Shown piece after piece: positions 12,001 through 22,893 of a DNA stretch of 64,000 bases. Position 1 is the first letter of the stretch; the number at the start of each line of letters is the position of its first letter. The DNA is from Buxus sempervirens (Eukaryota; Streptophyta; Magnoliopsida; Buxales; Buxaceae). The translations under genes were made by a program, and so were the position numbers. The stretch spans positions 39,442,602 to 39,506,601 of the forward strand of contig OX387185.1 of NCBI GenBank assembly GCA_947561395.2, read 5' to 3'. The notes beneath the pieces were generated by a model. The model saw nothing but the letters and a program-made list of their open reading frames with translations. It did not search any database and was not told where the DNA came from.

Positions 12001-13729
12001 TGTTCCTGTTGGAATATTGTTAGAAGCGACATGTTCAATATAGAGTTGGTTTCACGATTTACTTAAATCAAAACAGGTGTTAGAGGGTTAATTAAAGTAT
12101 TTGAATGTTGCTGAAAACTAGTTTGGAGTTAAAACAATAGGTTAGACTCAATGGAAGCATGGTTGCTACAATTGAGATTTGAAATTCTGGTAGGAGCGCC
12201 AAGTGGTGCTGGGTAGCGCCAACCTCTTCTAGAGGTCAGCGTCCAGCATGATTTTTGGTCTTTAAAAGGATTTGGTTCAGTTCTATTTTAGAGTTACTTT
12301 TTTGGAATTAATTGTGGGATTTAATCATGGGTAAATCAAGGTCCTTAGGGGAAAAACCATACGTGAGTGTAAGCTCCTGAGCGCCAACAAATGTTGACCC
12401 TAGCATGTTGGTGCTGGTCGCATAAAGGGCATAGAAGTCAATAAACTGAATAGAGTCATTGCTTAACTTTTCCACCACATCCAAGTTCGGCTATAGCTCC
12501 AACAGAAAAAGTGTGATTGTTTAAAAGTGATGGAAGACTTATTGGCACTGGTTACATACAATCAATAAAGGTCAGCGCTTAGTCCCACCTTACAGCCAAG
12601 TGTGTCTATTTCATTACAAGCAGCTTTTGTTGACTAAATGGCAAAAGCCTCCTCTAGGAGTTTCAATTTAGTGTTAACATTAGACTAAGGTGGAGTCTTT
12701 TGTTGTTGTGTTGCATTCAAATTCAAATGGATGCAAGGACATCAGTTAGAGGGTTAGGAAGGATATATAAATGTTTTAGAAGAGCAAATATAGGTTAGCT
12801 CTTATGGGTAAAAGATCTGCCGCAATGTGTAGCAAGGAATGGCTAGAGCGCCTAGGATTGCTAAACCTTGCTGAGTGGCGCCCAGCTCATGCTCTATATG
12901 ATTCGAACTTAAATTCTTAGTTCTAACAGTGGGTAAATAATTGTGGAGCTAACTAGGAATACTTAAGGGACTATTGGGAAATAAGAGAGGTTTGGTCTGA
13001 GAAATTAGTTCAGGTACTAAGGCTGAAAATCAGCAATCTATCTAGGTAAATAAGTGGAGTGTTTATGAGTTCTGGGATTTTCCATCTCTTATAATTTGTG
13101 ATTTGTAAAACTTATATGGAGGCATTATCTAAAGGATAAATGGGAGATGAAGAAGGGGAATTGGAGTGAAATATAGGTGCTGAAACTGGGGTATACTCAA
13201 GTATTAAGTATGGAAATCAGAAAAATATTGTGAGTAATGAGTTGGATGTTATAATGAAATCTGAACTTTTGTCTAGTCTCTATATTTTCCTTTTTGTAAA
13301 ACATATTAGGAAAGATCCTTTAAGGATACTTTATAAATGATAAAAAGGGATTGGAGTGCAATAATAAATGCTGGAATGAAAGTATTAAAGAGGGTTTAGA
13401 TGAAATAAGAGAGTTAAAGAAAGAGTTGAGAATATTAGACTAAATAAGAGTGAGTTAGAGTAATATTTAGGGGGAAAAGTTTCTGTTCGATTATAAAATA
13501 AATGTGTCAAATCTGAATTCAATAATACTACAAAACTTTGATATCTATATGCAGATTTGCCGGTTTAACCGAGATTTGGCAGTTTTACCAAATTTTGACT
13601 ATAAAAGGGGATTTTATGCACTATTGTGGAAAGGACCTTTAAAACAAATTATTTTGGAACAAATCTGATATTTGGAATTTTTCATATACTTGGAGGTTGT
13701 TCTTGTGAGTTGTGATGGCTTGGGTGTTA

Positions 13730-14170
13730 TCTTACCTCCATGTACTCGGGGATGCCCATGTACTTGGGATGGTGTTTACTCTGTGTACTCAGAGATGCCC
13801 GTGTGCTCGGGATGGCACGTTTTGAGTTTGGAACAAGTTGATATTATTGAGATCTCTGTTTTTGGGTTTAGCTCGAGTCTAGATGGCATAGCTCGGTGTG
13901 GATCCACATTTGTCAAGTTAAGAGCTAGGTAGTGGAATAGATTGTTTTCTTTGCTAGTTGTAATGCGTTGTTCACGGACGCGTTTCCACCGTGTACTCGA
14001 TGAGGCTTGACCATGTACTCGGCTGGCTGCGGCTATCCCTCATTTTATCGTGTACTCGGACTGTGACTAGATTAGTACATGCCAACTCATCACTGTACTG
14101 GATGGGTTCTCCCGCAATAAGACGATGATCGTATACTCGGCTTTGCACCTAAGCCGGGAGGTGGCATAGT
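13730..14170. repeat. Repeated TGTACTCGG motif in LTR insertion
   Basis: TGTACTCGG and close variants occur about eight times (near 13740, 13758, 13785, 13801, 13992, 14013, 14050 and 14132). Related LTR copies carry other short repeats in the corresponding region. Confidence 0.6.
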
Positions 14171-14787
14171 GAACTTCGGCATTACCTAGTCAAGGGCAGT
14201 CTTATTTCATGAGTCCACCGTGGACTTGTTTCTATGATTACACTTATGAATCGCTGTTATGCATTGATTGTTGATATTGCCTTTATCAGTATATATGTTG
14301 TATTTGGACTACTCGGATTGCTCTTAATGGTTGTTTATCGTTACCGATGCATGTTTTACTATTGAAGCATGTTTTAGAACTAATATAAATGTTTTGTGCA
14401 TGCATGTGCTACTCGCTGGGATATTCATATCTCATTCCGTTTTGATTTGTTTTGTTTTCAGATCCTGGTGAGGACGATATTCGTGGGGTTGAGCCAGACG
14501 CGGATTACCCCATGTATAGGGGAGAGGATTATTTTGTCGAGTGACTTTTGAGTTACATCTTAGTTGTTGTTTTCATTTGAGATAGTGAGTAACTTTTGAA
14601 TTGTAATTCTTTCAAATCCTTGTGGTTTGGTGATTGGGATATTTTAGCTAACTCTGATATTGTGATTGATGTTAATAAAATGAAATGTCATGTTTCTTAC
14701 ACTCTGATATAGATCCTGCGGTTTTGTTATCTAACTCTCGGGTATGAGTTATGGTTCCATTACGTAACCCTGATCCGCGGCATTACA

Positions 14788-15545
14788 CAGATAGTGTTAC
14801 AGGAACTAAAGGAATCCTCCCAATGGAACTAACGGTTGGGGCGCAACAATCTCTCACAGCATTCTTCGTGATTGAATCATCGGCCGGATACAACGCATTG
14901 CTGGGAAGAGATTGGATCCATTCGAATGGATGTGTACCATCTTCTTTGCACCAATCGTTGCTGTTTTGGAAAGATGGCAAAATCGAAGAGGTAAAAGCCG
15001 ACAAGCGGCCATTTGCCATAGATTCTAATGCCGCACATGCATCCCTTTTATGAAGAAAGGGTGAAACCAATTTCATTTAGTGGGTATGACAAGAACAGAC
15101 AACCGATCGCTTCAAGTTCGGTTATACTACAAACGGCGCAACAACGGCTCATAGAGGTAGCCGGAGTCGCCGAACTCAAAGAACTACCAAATGATGGTTG
15201 AACTATCATAAGTTGCAAAAGCCGTCTTGAGAAAGATGACAGCTTACATGCAAGAAGAAAAGGTGAGGAAATTGCAATAGGACCAGGAATGGCTAGGAAA
15301 CGGCGAGATAATGGTAAACTCGGCCGAATTCATCAATGAACAAGACGATTGTCAGCACCTTGTCAGCCGGTGGCAACTCCGGTATTCAATCTTTTAGGAG
15401 GCACGCACACGACATGTGCTCCCCGCCGTGCGATTTCACCACGCACAATGATGAAGGGATACAAGATTGGAATGAGATCACTCTCACCGATCTGCAAGAA
15501 ACGCTAGCCAAGCTATAAGACCTGAAGGTAGATACCCAAGATCCC
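14788..15545 (+). pseudogene. Protease C-terminal part and linker of gypsy pol
   Basis: Encodes the conserved gypsy stretch FFVIESSAGYNALLGRDWIH at the end of the retropepsin region, then a poorly conserved linker leading to reverse transcriptase. The sequence resumes directly after the right flank of the insertion ending at 14787. Broken fossil. Confidence 0.8.
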
Positions 15546-16448
15546 TTGGAAGAAGTTAACTTAGGGACAGAAACGGAACGAAAGCCTGTTTTCATAAGTA
15601 AGTTACTGCCACCCTTGGTCAGGCAAGAAATGAAACAGTTGTTGGCCGAATATTCGGATTGTTTTGCTTGGACTTACCAAGAGATTCCAGGATTGGATCG
15701 AAAAATGGTAGAACACAGGCTCCCTATCAAGCCAGAATTTAGACCATTCAGACAGCCTTCGAGGAGGATGGGTGACGATGTGATCTATAAAGTAAAAGTA
15801 GAAATAGAACGGCTTTTATCAGCCGGGTTCATTAGGCCAATACTGTACGCCGATTGGCTTTCAAATATTGTGCCTATAATCAAGAAGAATGGTCAAATTA
15901 GGGTGTGTATTGATTTCCGCAATCTGAATTCTGCAACACCCAAAGACGAGTACCCCATGCCAATCGCTGATCTTTTAGTGGATAATGCATCACGACATAA
16001 GTTTTTGTCATTTATGGACGGCCACTTCGGTTATAATCAAATTTTTATTGCCAAAGATGATGTAGCTAAAACGGCATTTTGTTGTCCTAGAGCATTAGGA
16101 ACTTATTGTTAGGTAATCATGCCCTTTGGGTTAAAAAATGCTGGTGCAACATATCAACAGGCAATGAACCTTATCTTCCATGATATGATCGGTCAAATAC
16201 TTGAGGTTTATATTGACGATGTGGTAATTAAATCTCAGACCGAAACAGATCATTTGCAACATTTAAGGCGGGTTTTTGAGCGACTTCAAAAATACAGTTT
16301 GAAGATGAACCCATTAAAATGTGCTTTTGGTGTATCGGTCGGAAACTTCCTAGGCTTTCTTGTACACCAAAGAGGAATAGAAGTTGACAAAAATAAGGTA
16401 AAGTCGGTCATAGAAGCCAAACCACCGGTCAATAAGAAGCAGCTATAA
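15546..16448 (+). pseudogene. Reverse transcriptase region of gypsy pol
   Basis: Shows the Ty3/gypsy RT blocks in order: a FRPFRQPSRRM entry motif, GFIRPI with a WLSNIVPIIKKNGQIRVCID block, FRNLN, FMDGHFGYNQI (the first catalytic Asp region), MPFGLKNAGATYQQAMN, and the YIDD catalytic box at 16209-16220 followed by VVIKSQTETDHLQHL. RT copies element RNA into DNA in the particle. The region is recognisable end to end but broken. Confidence 0.93.
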
Positions 16449-17389
16449 AGAGTGCTCGGCCAAGTAAATTTCTTGAGGATATTCATTTCAAACTTAGCCG
16501 GAAAGATCAATGTTCTATCTCCATTGTTAAGATAAAGGATACAGAAGAATTTATTTGGAATGAGGAACACCAAGCCGCTTTTGAAAGCATTAAGCAATAT
16601 TTGGCAACACCACCGGTCTTAGTGCCACCATCAAAAGAATGGCCACTAAAGCTTTACATAGCAGCTGTGAACGATTCAATCGGAGTCTTGCTTGCGCAAG
16701 AGAATGACCAGGGATTCGAACAGGCTATTTATTATCTTAGCAGATTCCTTTGTTCGGTGGAAGAAAGATACACTAATCTGGAGAAGTTGTGTCTTACACT
16801 TTACTATGCGGCTACCAAGTTATGACATTATCTCCTTTCGGCCAGAGAGATTTTTGTCATAGCAGCCACTGACGTGGTTAAGTATATGCTCACTCGAGCC
16901 ACGGTGAGTGGTAGACTCAAAAAATGGACTCTAACTCTGATGGAGTTTGACTTCAAATACGTACCACAGAAAGCGGTAAAAGGGCAAGCATTGGCCGATT
17001 TCTTGGCCGAGCACCCATCCAGTGTACAAGAGAAAGAACTTGACATCCCAGTGTTTCATGCCAATTTTTTCTATGCCGAGTTCCAGCCATGGACACTGGA
17101 ATTTGATGGTTCAAAAACAAATTTTGCTTCTGGAATCGGAGTAGTAATAACTTCACCGACCGGCGACAAGCACGAACATGCATTCCAGCTCGAAGAATTG
17201 TCTACAAATAATCAAGCGGAGTTTGAAGCTACGATTATAGGGTTGGAAATCTTATGGGAAATGGGTGCTCGAGCGGTCAATATTGTTGGGGATTCCCGGC
17301 TGGTTTTGAAGCAAATGGAGGGCATATATAACTACAATAGTGAGTCTTTAATACTCTTACTGCGAAGGGCGAGATTTTTGACCCAATAG
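16449..17389 (+). pseudogene. Paired RNase H domains of gypsy pol (Tat hallmark)
   Basis: The first RNase H (about 16601-16825) reads LYIAAVNDSIGVLLAQ with YYLSRFLCSVEERYTNLEKL, the usual Ty3/gypsy form. The second (about 17080-17370) reads LEFDGSKTNFASGIGVVI with NNQAEFEATIIGLE and VNIVGDSRLV, the archaeal-type RNase H with D, E and D residues in order. The extra domain is the main evidence for placing the element in the Tat lineage. Broken fossil. Confidence 0.88.
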
Positions 17390-17446
17390 TTCAATAGAAT
17401 TGAATTTGAACATCAGCCAAAGAAGGAAAATTACCAAGCTAATGAA

Positions 17447-18742
17447 TTGGCCCAGTTGGCATCCGGACTCAAGTTACGCGATCCAGTCAGAACAGTGACC
17501 GTGCAATCGCTCCCCAATTCCGAAAAAAGACCATTCTTGGTGGATTCACTTGCATGTTGTAATCAGACAATACGACAAGATTGGAGAGGTGAAATCTGGG
17601 AATATCTTAAAGATCCTACTGTAAAGACTAGCAGATCAACTAAAAGAAAAGCTGCCAATTATTTCATTTTGGGCGGCGAGCTATACAAAAAGAGTATCGA
17701 TGACATTCCATTCAGATGCGTCAACCCTACAGAAGCCATAATAGTAATGGCCGAAGTACTTGAAGGGGTCTGTGGCGCACACCAAACCGGAATCAAGATG
17801 CGATGGTTATTACGTCGGCATGGTTATTACTGGCCTTCAATCTTGAAGGATTGCCAAACGTTTGCCACAGAGCGTCAAGAATGTCAAAAACATGGACCCG
17901 TTCAAAGGGTACCGGCTTTCGAGTTGCAATCAATAATTAAACCATGGCCCTTCAGAGGATGGGCAATGGATTTAATTGGGAAGGTGTATCCTCCCTCATC
18001 TGGGCTACATAACTTCATCATAGTAGCTACCGATTACTTCACCAAATGGGTGGAAGCCAAACCTTTGAAAAAACAATCAGATGTGATCAAGTTTATCAGG
18101 AAACAGATAATTCACAGGTATGGCATCCCAGAGACCATTACGACCGATTCCGGCACCGTTTTCGTAGGAGAGGAAATGACTCAATTTGCCAAAACATATG
18201 GCATAAGAATGATTCAATCGATACCTTATTATGCACAGGCAAATGGACAGGCTGAAGCAACCAACAAAGTATTGAAGAATATTCTGAGGAAGATGATTGA
18301 AGATAAGCCAAGAAGTTGGCATAAACTTCTATCTGAAGCCTTGTGGGCATGTCATACGTCTTACAAGACGTCTATTGGGACTACCCCTTTTACCTTAACC
18401 TTCGGCCATGAGGCAGTTATTCCAGTGGAGATCACAGTCAAATCTTTAAGGGTGGCTATTCAAAATAATTTTACTCCTAAGGATTACACGGAAGCCATGT
18501 TAGTTGAGCTAGAAGACTTGGGAGAAATGAGGAGGTTAGCCCTAGACCGACAGATGGCACTTAAACAAAGAATTGCCAGATCTTATAACCGTCGAGTGAA
18601 ACACAAGTCATTTGCTCAAGGGGACCTAGTTTGGAAAACCCTTCTGCCAATAGGGAAAAAGGACTCCTTATACGGAAAGTGGTCACCTACATGGGAAGGA
18701 CCACTGCAAGCCAGCAAAGTATTGCCCAGGGGCATACCATAA
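17447..18742 (+). pseudogene. Integrase region of gypsy pol
   Basis: A long open stretch of 431 codons. It carries an N-terminal zinc-binding module (GAHQTGIKMRWLLRRHGYYW, then DCQTF and ECQKHG), the catalytic core with GWAMDLIG, TTDSGTVFVGEE and GQAEATNKVLKN (D, D, E residues), and a C-terminal part ending WSPTWEGPLQASKVL, a GPF/Y-like module. Integrase inserts element DNA into the genome. This stretch looks the best preserved of pol, but the element as a whole is broken. Confidence 0.9.
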
Positions 18743-19848
18743 ACAGTCGTTAGATGTCCAAGAAAAGAAGATTATCAATGGCCAGTTTTTGAAACGGTAT
18801 TTTCCCACTCTATGGGAAAGCCGCGAAATCGACAACCAACCTGAGGAAAATCAGGAATAAAATAATTACCTACTACTCGGTATCTGCAAGGCCAAATAAA
18901 TGGCATTTTCAAATCAAAGCGCCGACAGTATACGGTGCAGATTAGACTAAAATATAAGATCTCTTCGAGATCCGCTCAAGCCCATTGATCTTCCTCTAAA
19001 CATTTGGTCTATAAATACCAAAGGTAGTGCTCGCCATTTTCGTCAAGAAAAGGAAGCTGAGTGGTATGAAATGGCGAGTGATCAGAAGTTGACTACGGAC
19101 TCAGAAGATGATCGAGGAAGAAGAAGTCGACAAAGCCGATTAATTCGTAGGAATGGGCGGAATTGGAAAAGGCAGCTCTACTCTCGCTGACCCCATCATG
19201 GTAGGTCTTCTCCCACCGAGGTCTGTGCAGAGACGAGAGTTCTCCTCTCTGACCGACATTTACGCTGGTCGGATTATTTGCCATTCCTCCCTCTTTTTTC
19301 ATGTCCCTTTGATTAAATTGGCCCTCACTCACCCCATCCATGGGGGTATTGGCGTGTGGAGAAATTTCAGGGACATTCCGGCCCCGGCTGGATTATCTGG
19401 CCCTGGCTGGAATATTTAGCCTTGGTTGTATGAAAGAGCCAAAAGAGCTCGGCTTTGGTTGTATGAAAGATCAATGTTGAAATAAATACATTCTGATCGT
19501 TCTTATTTCAAGTTTTAGTCTTTCTGTAGCGAGCAGTTGATATAAAATAAAACGAGTATGTTATGCATCTAAAATATGCAAGAAACTATCGTTCAAATAA
19601 AGAAGCCGAGAAACCGGCTAAATAATAAGTTTAAAATGCCAAACACATGGCATTACCACCGAAAGTTAAATACCGAACAAACGGTATATTGTTTAAGGAA
19701 CTTACCCTTCAAACCAGGACTTAAATCGGGCATGATCATACTTCGCCCGTTCCAAAAGACATTGGAACTCAGCTCAGCGTGTCTCTACCTCCCGTTCATC
19801 CCCCATGTCCCTTTCCAAGCGATGTCGACCCGACTCTATCAGCACCTA
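18743..19848. other. Non-coding interval between integrase and antisense PMD units
   Basis: Contains a TATA-like CTATAAATAC at 19009-19018 followed by a possible short transcribed leader, and pyrimidine-rich stretches. It could belong to the 3' untranslated part or an LTR edge of the gypsy element. No end could be proved because no second LTR copy was found. No supported gene. Confidence 0.4.
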
Positions 19849-22466
19849 TCAAGCTTGAATGGATTCTCTAAGGCGTACTTCCTCGAACTTGAGCCGAGAT
19901 AATTCGTCCTGAGCAGCAACCGACAAACTGTTAGCAAGAGAGGATTGATCATGAGAATTGGCATGAAGAGTTCGCCTTAGATCTTCAATCTGACAATGAT
20001 GATTGAAAACCACACAGATTTCCCAATGAAAGTCGGAATGTCTCATCATGACAGAACGAAGAAAATCCATGGCTTTCCTCAACCGTGGTACAGCGCTATA
20101 AAATTCAAACATAGACATCAGCTGACCCTCGACCGTAGGATCCCTGCGAGAATTTGTCCCCATAGCTCAACCAAGCAACAATCAGATCTCATTCAGTTCA
20201 TCAGAAAGATCTTCAGGCCAGCGAAGAACAAGAGCTCGAAGTTCATCTCAACTATCAAAGTTAGGAAGAAATGTTGGACGAAGATAGTTAAATTCGGAAG
20301 AGTTAAAACAATGGTCTATCTCCGCAAACCATGATCTGACAAAGCCAAAACAAGTGCCAGGGAGATCACTAAGATCATCTTCGCCGACCGCGGGAATTTT
20401 TGGCTCAGAAGGTAATCCATCAGAAGGAGAATCCGATGAAGTATTGCTAGGGAGAGTGGAAGGACCAGCTTCATCAAGGCCAGGATAAGGAACAGGAGTG
20501 ACCTGCCTAAATGCGCTAGGCGAGGGATCAGCCAGGGCATTGACAGGATCAACTGAAGGACGTGATGGAGGGGTGGCATAATGAAATGAACGAGGAGGAG
20601 TCGGTATGGGAGACGACCGGCCGCTACTTCCAGAACCAATGGGGGGACCGTACTGAGGGCGAGATAAGTCAATATCTTCTTCCTCGTCCAAAGAATCGCC
20701 AACCACGGTGATATGCTCCCTCGGAAGCTGAACCCAAAACCGCATACTAGATCGAGTGGCATAAGGTCGGCTCCCGGATATCTCGCTAACCTTTTGCTTC
20801 TTCAGTGGCGATTTTTTGGATGTTGATCGACTCCGATTGGCAGTGACCTTAGATGGTTGCCTCCAGCAGGCAGTGACTGTCGGCATCGTTCGATCGTTCC
20901 TTTTCTTGCCTTTTGCACTGGACGACCGACGACCATCTGATAGACATTAAAAAACAGGTCAAACACGACCGAATACAGGAAAATAAATACACAAGGCGGT
21001 AAAAAAGAGTTACCTGAGTACCAAGCCTCATAAGACTCACGGAGATTCCCAATACGCACAACATCGGCCACGGTCGGCTGAAAAAGCGCAGTAGACGACT
21101 CCAGATTAAGCCTGACAAAGTCGGAATAAATTCGAGCCCATCTCCGAAATGAAGGTTCGGCCGAGGATTCCCGAGGAAGTGGATAGTTGCGGAAACGGTC
21201 GGAGAGATCACAGAACCGACTGGTAACTAACGACAAATAACTGGGATTGAGGACCGACCGAGAACCATCATTGGTAAAAGGGAATAGAACAAGGGGAATG
21301 CCTTGACCATATCCAAGCTGCCGACTAACAAAATGCGGCAGGTAAATTTCTACTCCTTCTCTTCTGGAAGTAGGAGGAGTATCCTCGTTATGCAAGCCAA
21401 AGGGAAGCTCCCGTGCAATGAGGTCACTAGCGATAGCACGTCAACGAGTCTCGGGAGAAGAATTGATGACAGCATAAAGAGGAGACCCATGAAATTGCTC
21501 CAAAAAAAAGCGATAAAATAAGGGCGGATGTTCTTCTTGTATACCCACAAGAAAGAAACGAAGAACAGCGTCAAAAGACAATCGCCTGGGTGTCGCAGTA
21601 AGCCAGCGACGACCAGCGTAGTAACAATCAGGAAAGGGATTATCTACAGCCTCACAGAAGAAGCCGGGGAAATATTCATAAAACCAAAATTGTAAAAACC
21701 AGAGAGGGCCACTAGCAATCCCTAATCAGCCGGAAGATAGATTATGCAAACCACGATAGACTTGGCTGAGAAAGAAAGGAGCGAAAGCCAAACTGCGACC
21801 TTCAACAAGGGCCACCGCAATACCAGCAAACTCCTTTACCATCTGAGCAGATGGGCCACAATAGAAAAAATGGCAGAAAAGGAACAGCAGGAAAGAACAA
21901 TGCTCTTGAAAAGGAGGAGGGATATCATCGTCTAAGATACACTTGGCACGAACAAAAGTGTCAAAAGCCGAAGAGGCATGGGTAGTACTAAAAACAGAAG
22001 ACCAAAAAAGAGATAGACGGTGATCTATCTCTTCCCCAAGAACCGAAAGACCGGTGATACAACAGACATCCAGAAGTGTGAGAGTCATGGGACCAGGATG
22101 GAAAGATAAGGTGTTGGAACCCTGACGCCAGAAGAAGGAAGCCACACCAAGCAAGATGGGGTCGAAAGAGATATAGAAGGTGGAGTAAAATATTATCTCC
22201 GCCAATCCAAGCCTAACCCAGGATTCCATGTAATAAGGACGAAACCTAGCTACCCACTTATTCCAATCATTAGAACGCTTCGGCCATGGACGGGGAAGCG
22301 TGATTAGGGAACCCCAGTTCACAACTTCATGGGTGCCGATTAAGTGATAAGAAGAACGCATGACAACAGGGGCGTCAACATTCTCTATATCAGTGCATGG
22401 ACCAAAAACAGGCCCATTTTCACCATCGGCAAACAGGTTCAAGTCATTAGGGTTTTCGTCCGCCAT
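19849..22466 (-). pseudogene. Antisense plant-mobile-domain unit 1
   Basis: Minus-strand coding-like unit starting MADENPNDLN at 22466. The N-terminal part matches the plant mobile domain: LPRPWPKRSNDWNKWVARF, a hydrophobic stretch, FHPGPMTLTLLDVCCITGL, then LAFAPFFLSQVYRGL. A Ser/Pro-rich low-complexity region follows (about 20300-20890), then a charged helical region at the C-terminal end (19849-20163). PMD domains occur in host proteins such as MAIN and MAIL1 and in plant transposons. Here the unit lies antisense and directly downstream of a Tat integrase, the position of the antisense ORF known in Tat-type elements, so it is probably element cargo. It is broken in several places. Whether introns explain some gaps cannot be told from sequence alone. 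Confidence 0.75.
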
Positions 22467-22893
22467 TGTCAATACCAGAAACGAGATAGAAGATACTTGC
22501 AGAGATGAAGAAGAAAGAAGCACAGTAGGGAGAACGTCTGCCGATAGAGAAAAGATTCATAATGATTCGAACTATCTGGAAGGACTTCGATAAGACAATT
22601 GTCTTCCCGAAAAAGGAATTGATGGGACGATTGCCTTCCCGAAGAAATCGAAATGACGGTTAGATATCTTCTCAATTAAAGCATTTCAAAAGTAAAGATC
22701 ATACGGACGAATCGATTTGAAAAGATGAATTTTGTCAAGAAAAGGGCCGATTCTTATGGCCATGACAATTGGCACATGGATTTCAAAAAAGATACAAATT
22801 CATTAAACACAATTACAATGGAATGCTTTCAATTTCAGAATACAAACGGTCAAAGGACTCTTGGGCAGACCGTTTTTCTTCTACCAGAGTGGA

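Larger units (their letters stand above)
7940..14787 (-). mobile_element. Solo-LTR-like gypsy insertion (minus strand), interrupted by a second LTR
   Basis: Left end TGTAAAATCCCTAATTTT mirrors the right end of the 2158-7628 insertion, and the right end reads CCGCGGCATTACA. It is therefore the same LTR group in the opposite orientation. Flanks are imperfect: CAAGA on the left, CAGAT on the right. Net length without the nested 3.1 kb LTR is about 3.77 kb, longer than its relatives. No retroelement coding sequence is visible. It contains a repeated TGTACTCGG motif (13730-14170). It splits the protease region of the host gypsy element. Confidence 0.75.
379..18742 (+). mobile_element. Old Ty3/gypsy LTR retrotransposon, Tat lineage, with nested insertions
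   Basis: Fossil LTR retrotransposon on the + strand, with parts in the order gag, aspartic protease, reverse transcriptase, RNase H, second RNase H, integrase. This is the Ty3/gypsy order. A second, archaeal-type RNase H after the first is known from the Tat clade, and antisense ORFs downstream of pol (seen here at 19849-25815) are also reported for that clade. Two solo-LTR-like insertions interrupt it (2158-7628 and 7940-14787), each carrying a further insertion. The element is broken, with roughly ten or more disruptions besides the insertions, so it is old and inactive. No LTR pair could be identified. The 5' LTR is outside the window or lost, and the 3' end is uncertain. Confidence 0.92.

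Noticed and set aside
19153-19210. A frame reading VGMGGIGKG followed by STLA, like the P-loop of NB-ARC resistance proteins.
   Set aside because: The resemblance covers about 14 codons only, nothing upstream or downstream matches NB-ARC, and the block lies in the non-coding tail of the gypsy element. Treated as chance.
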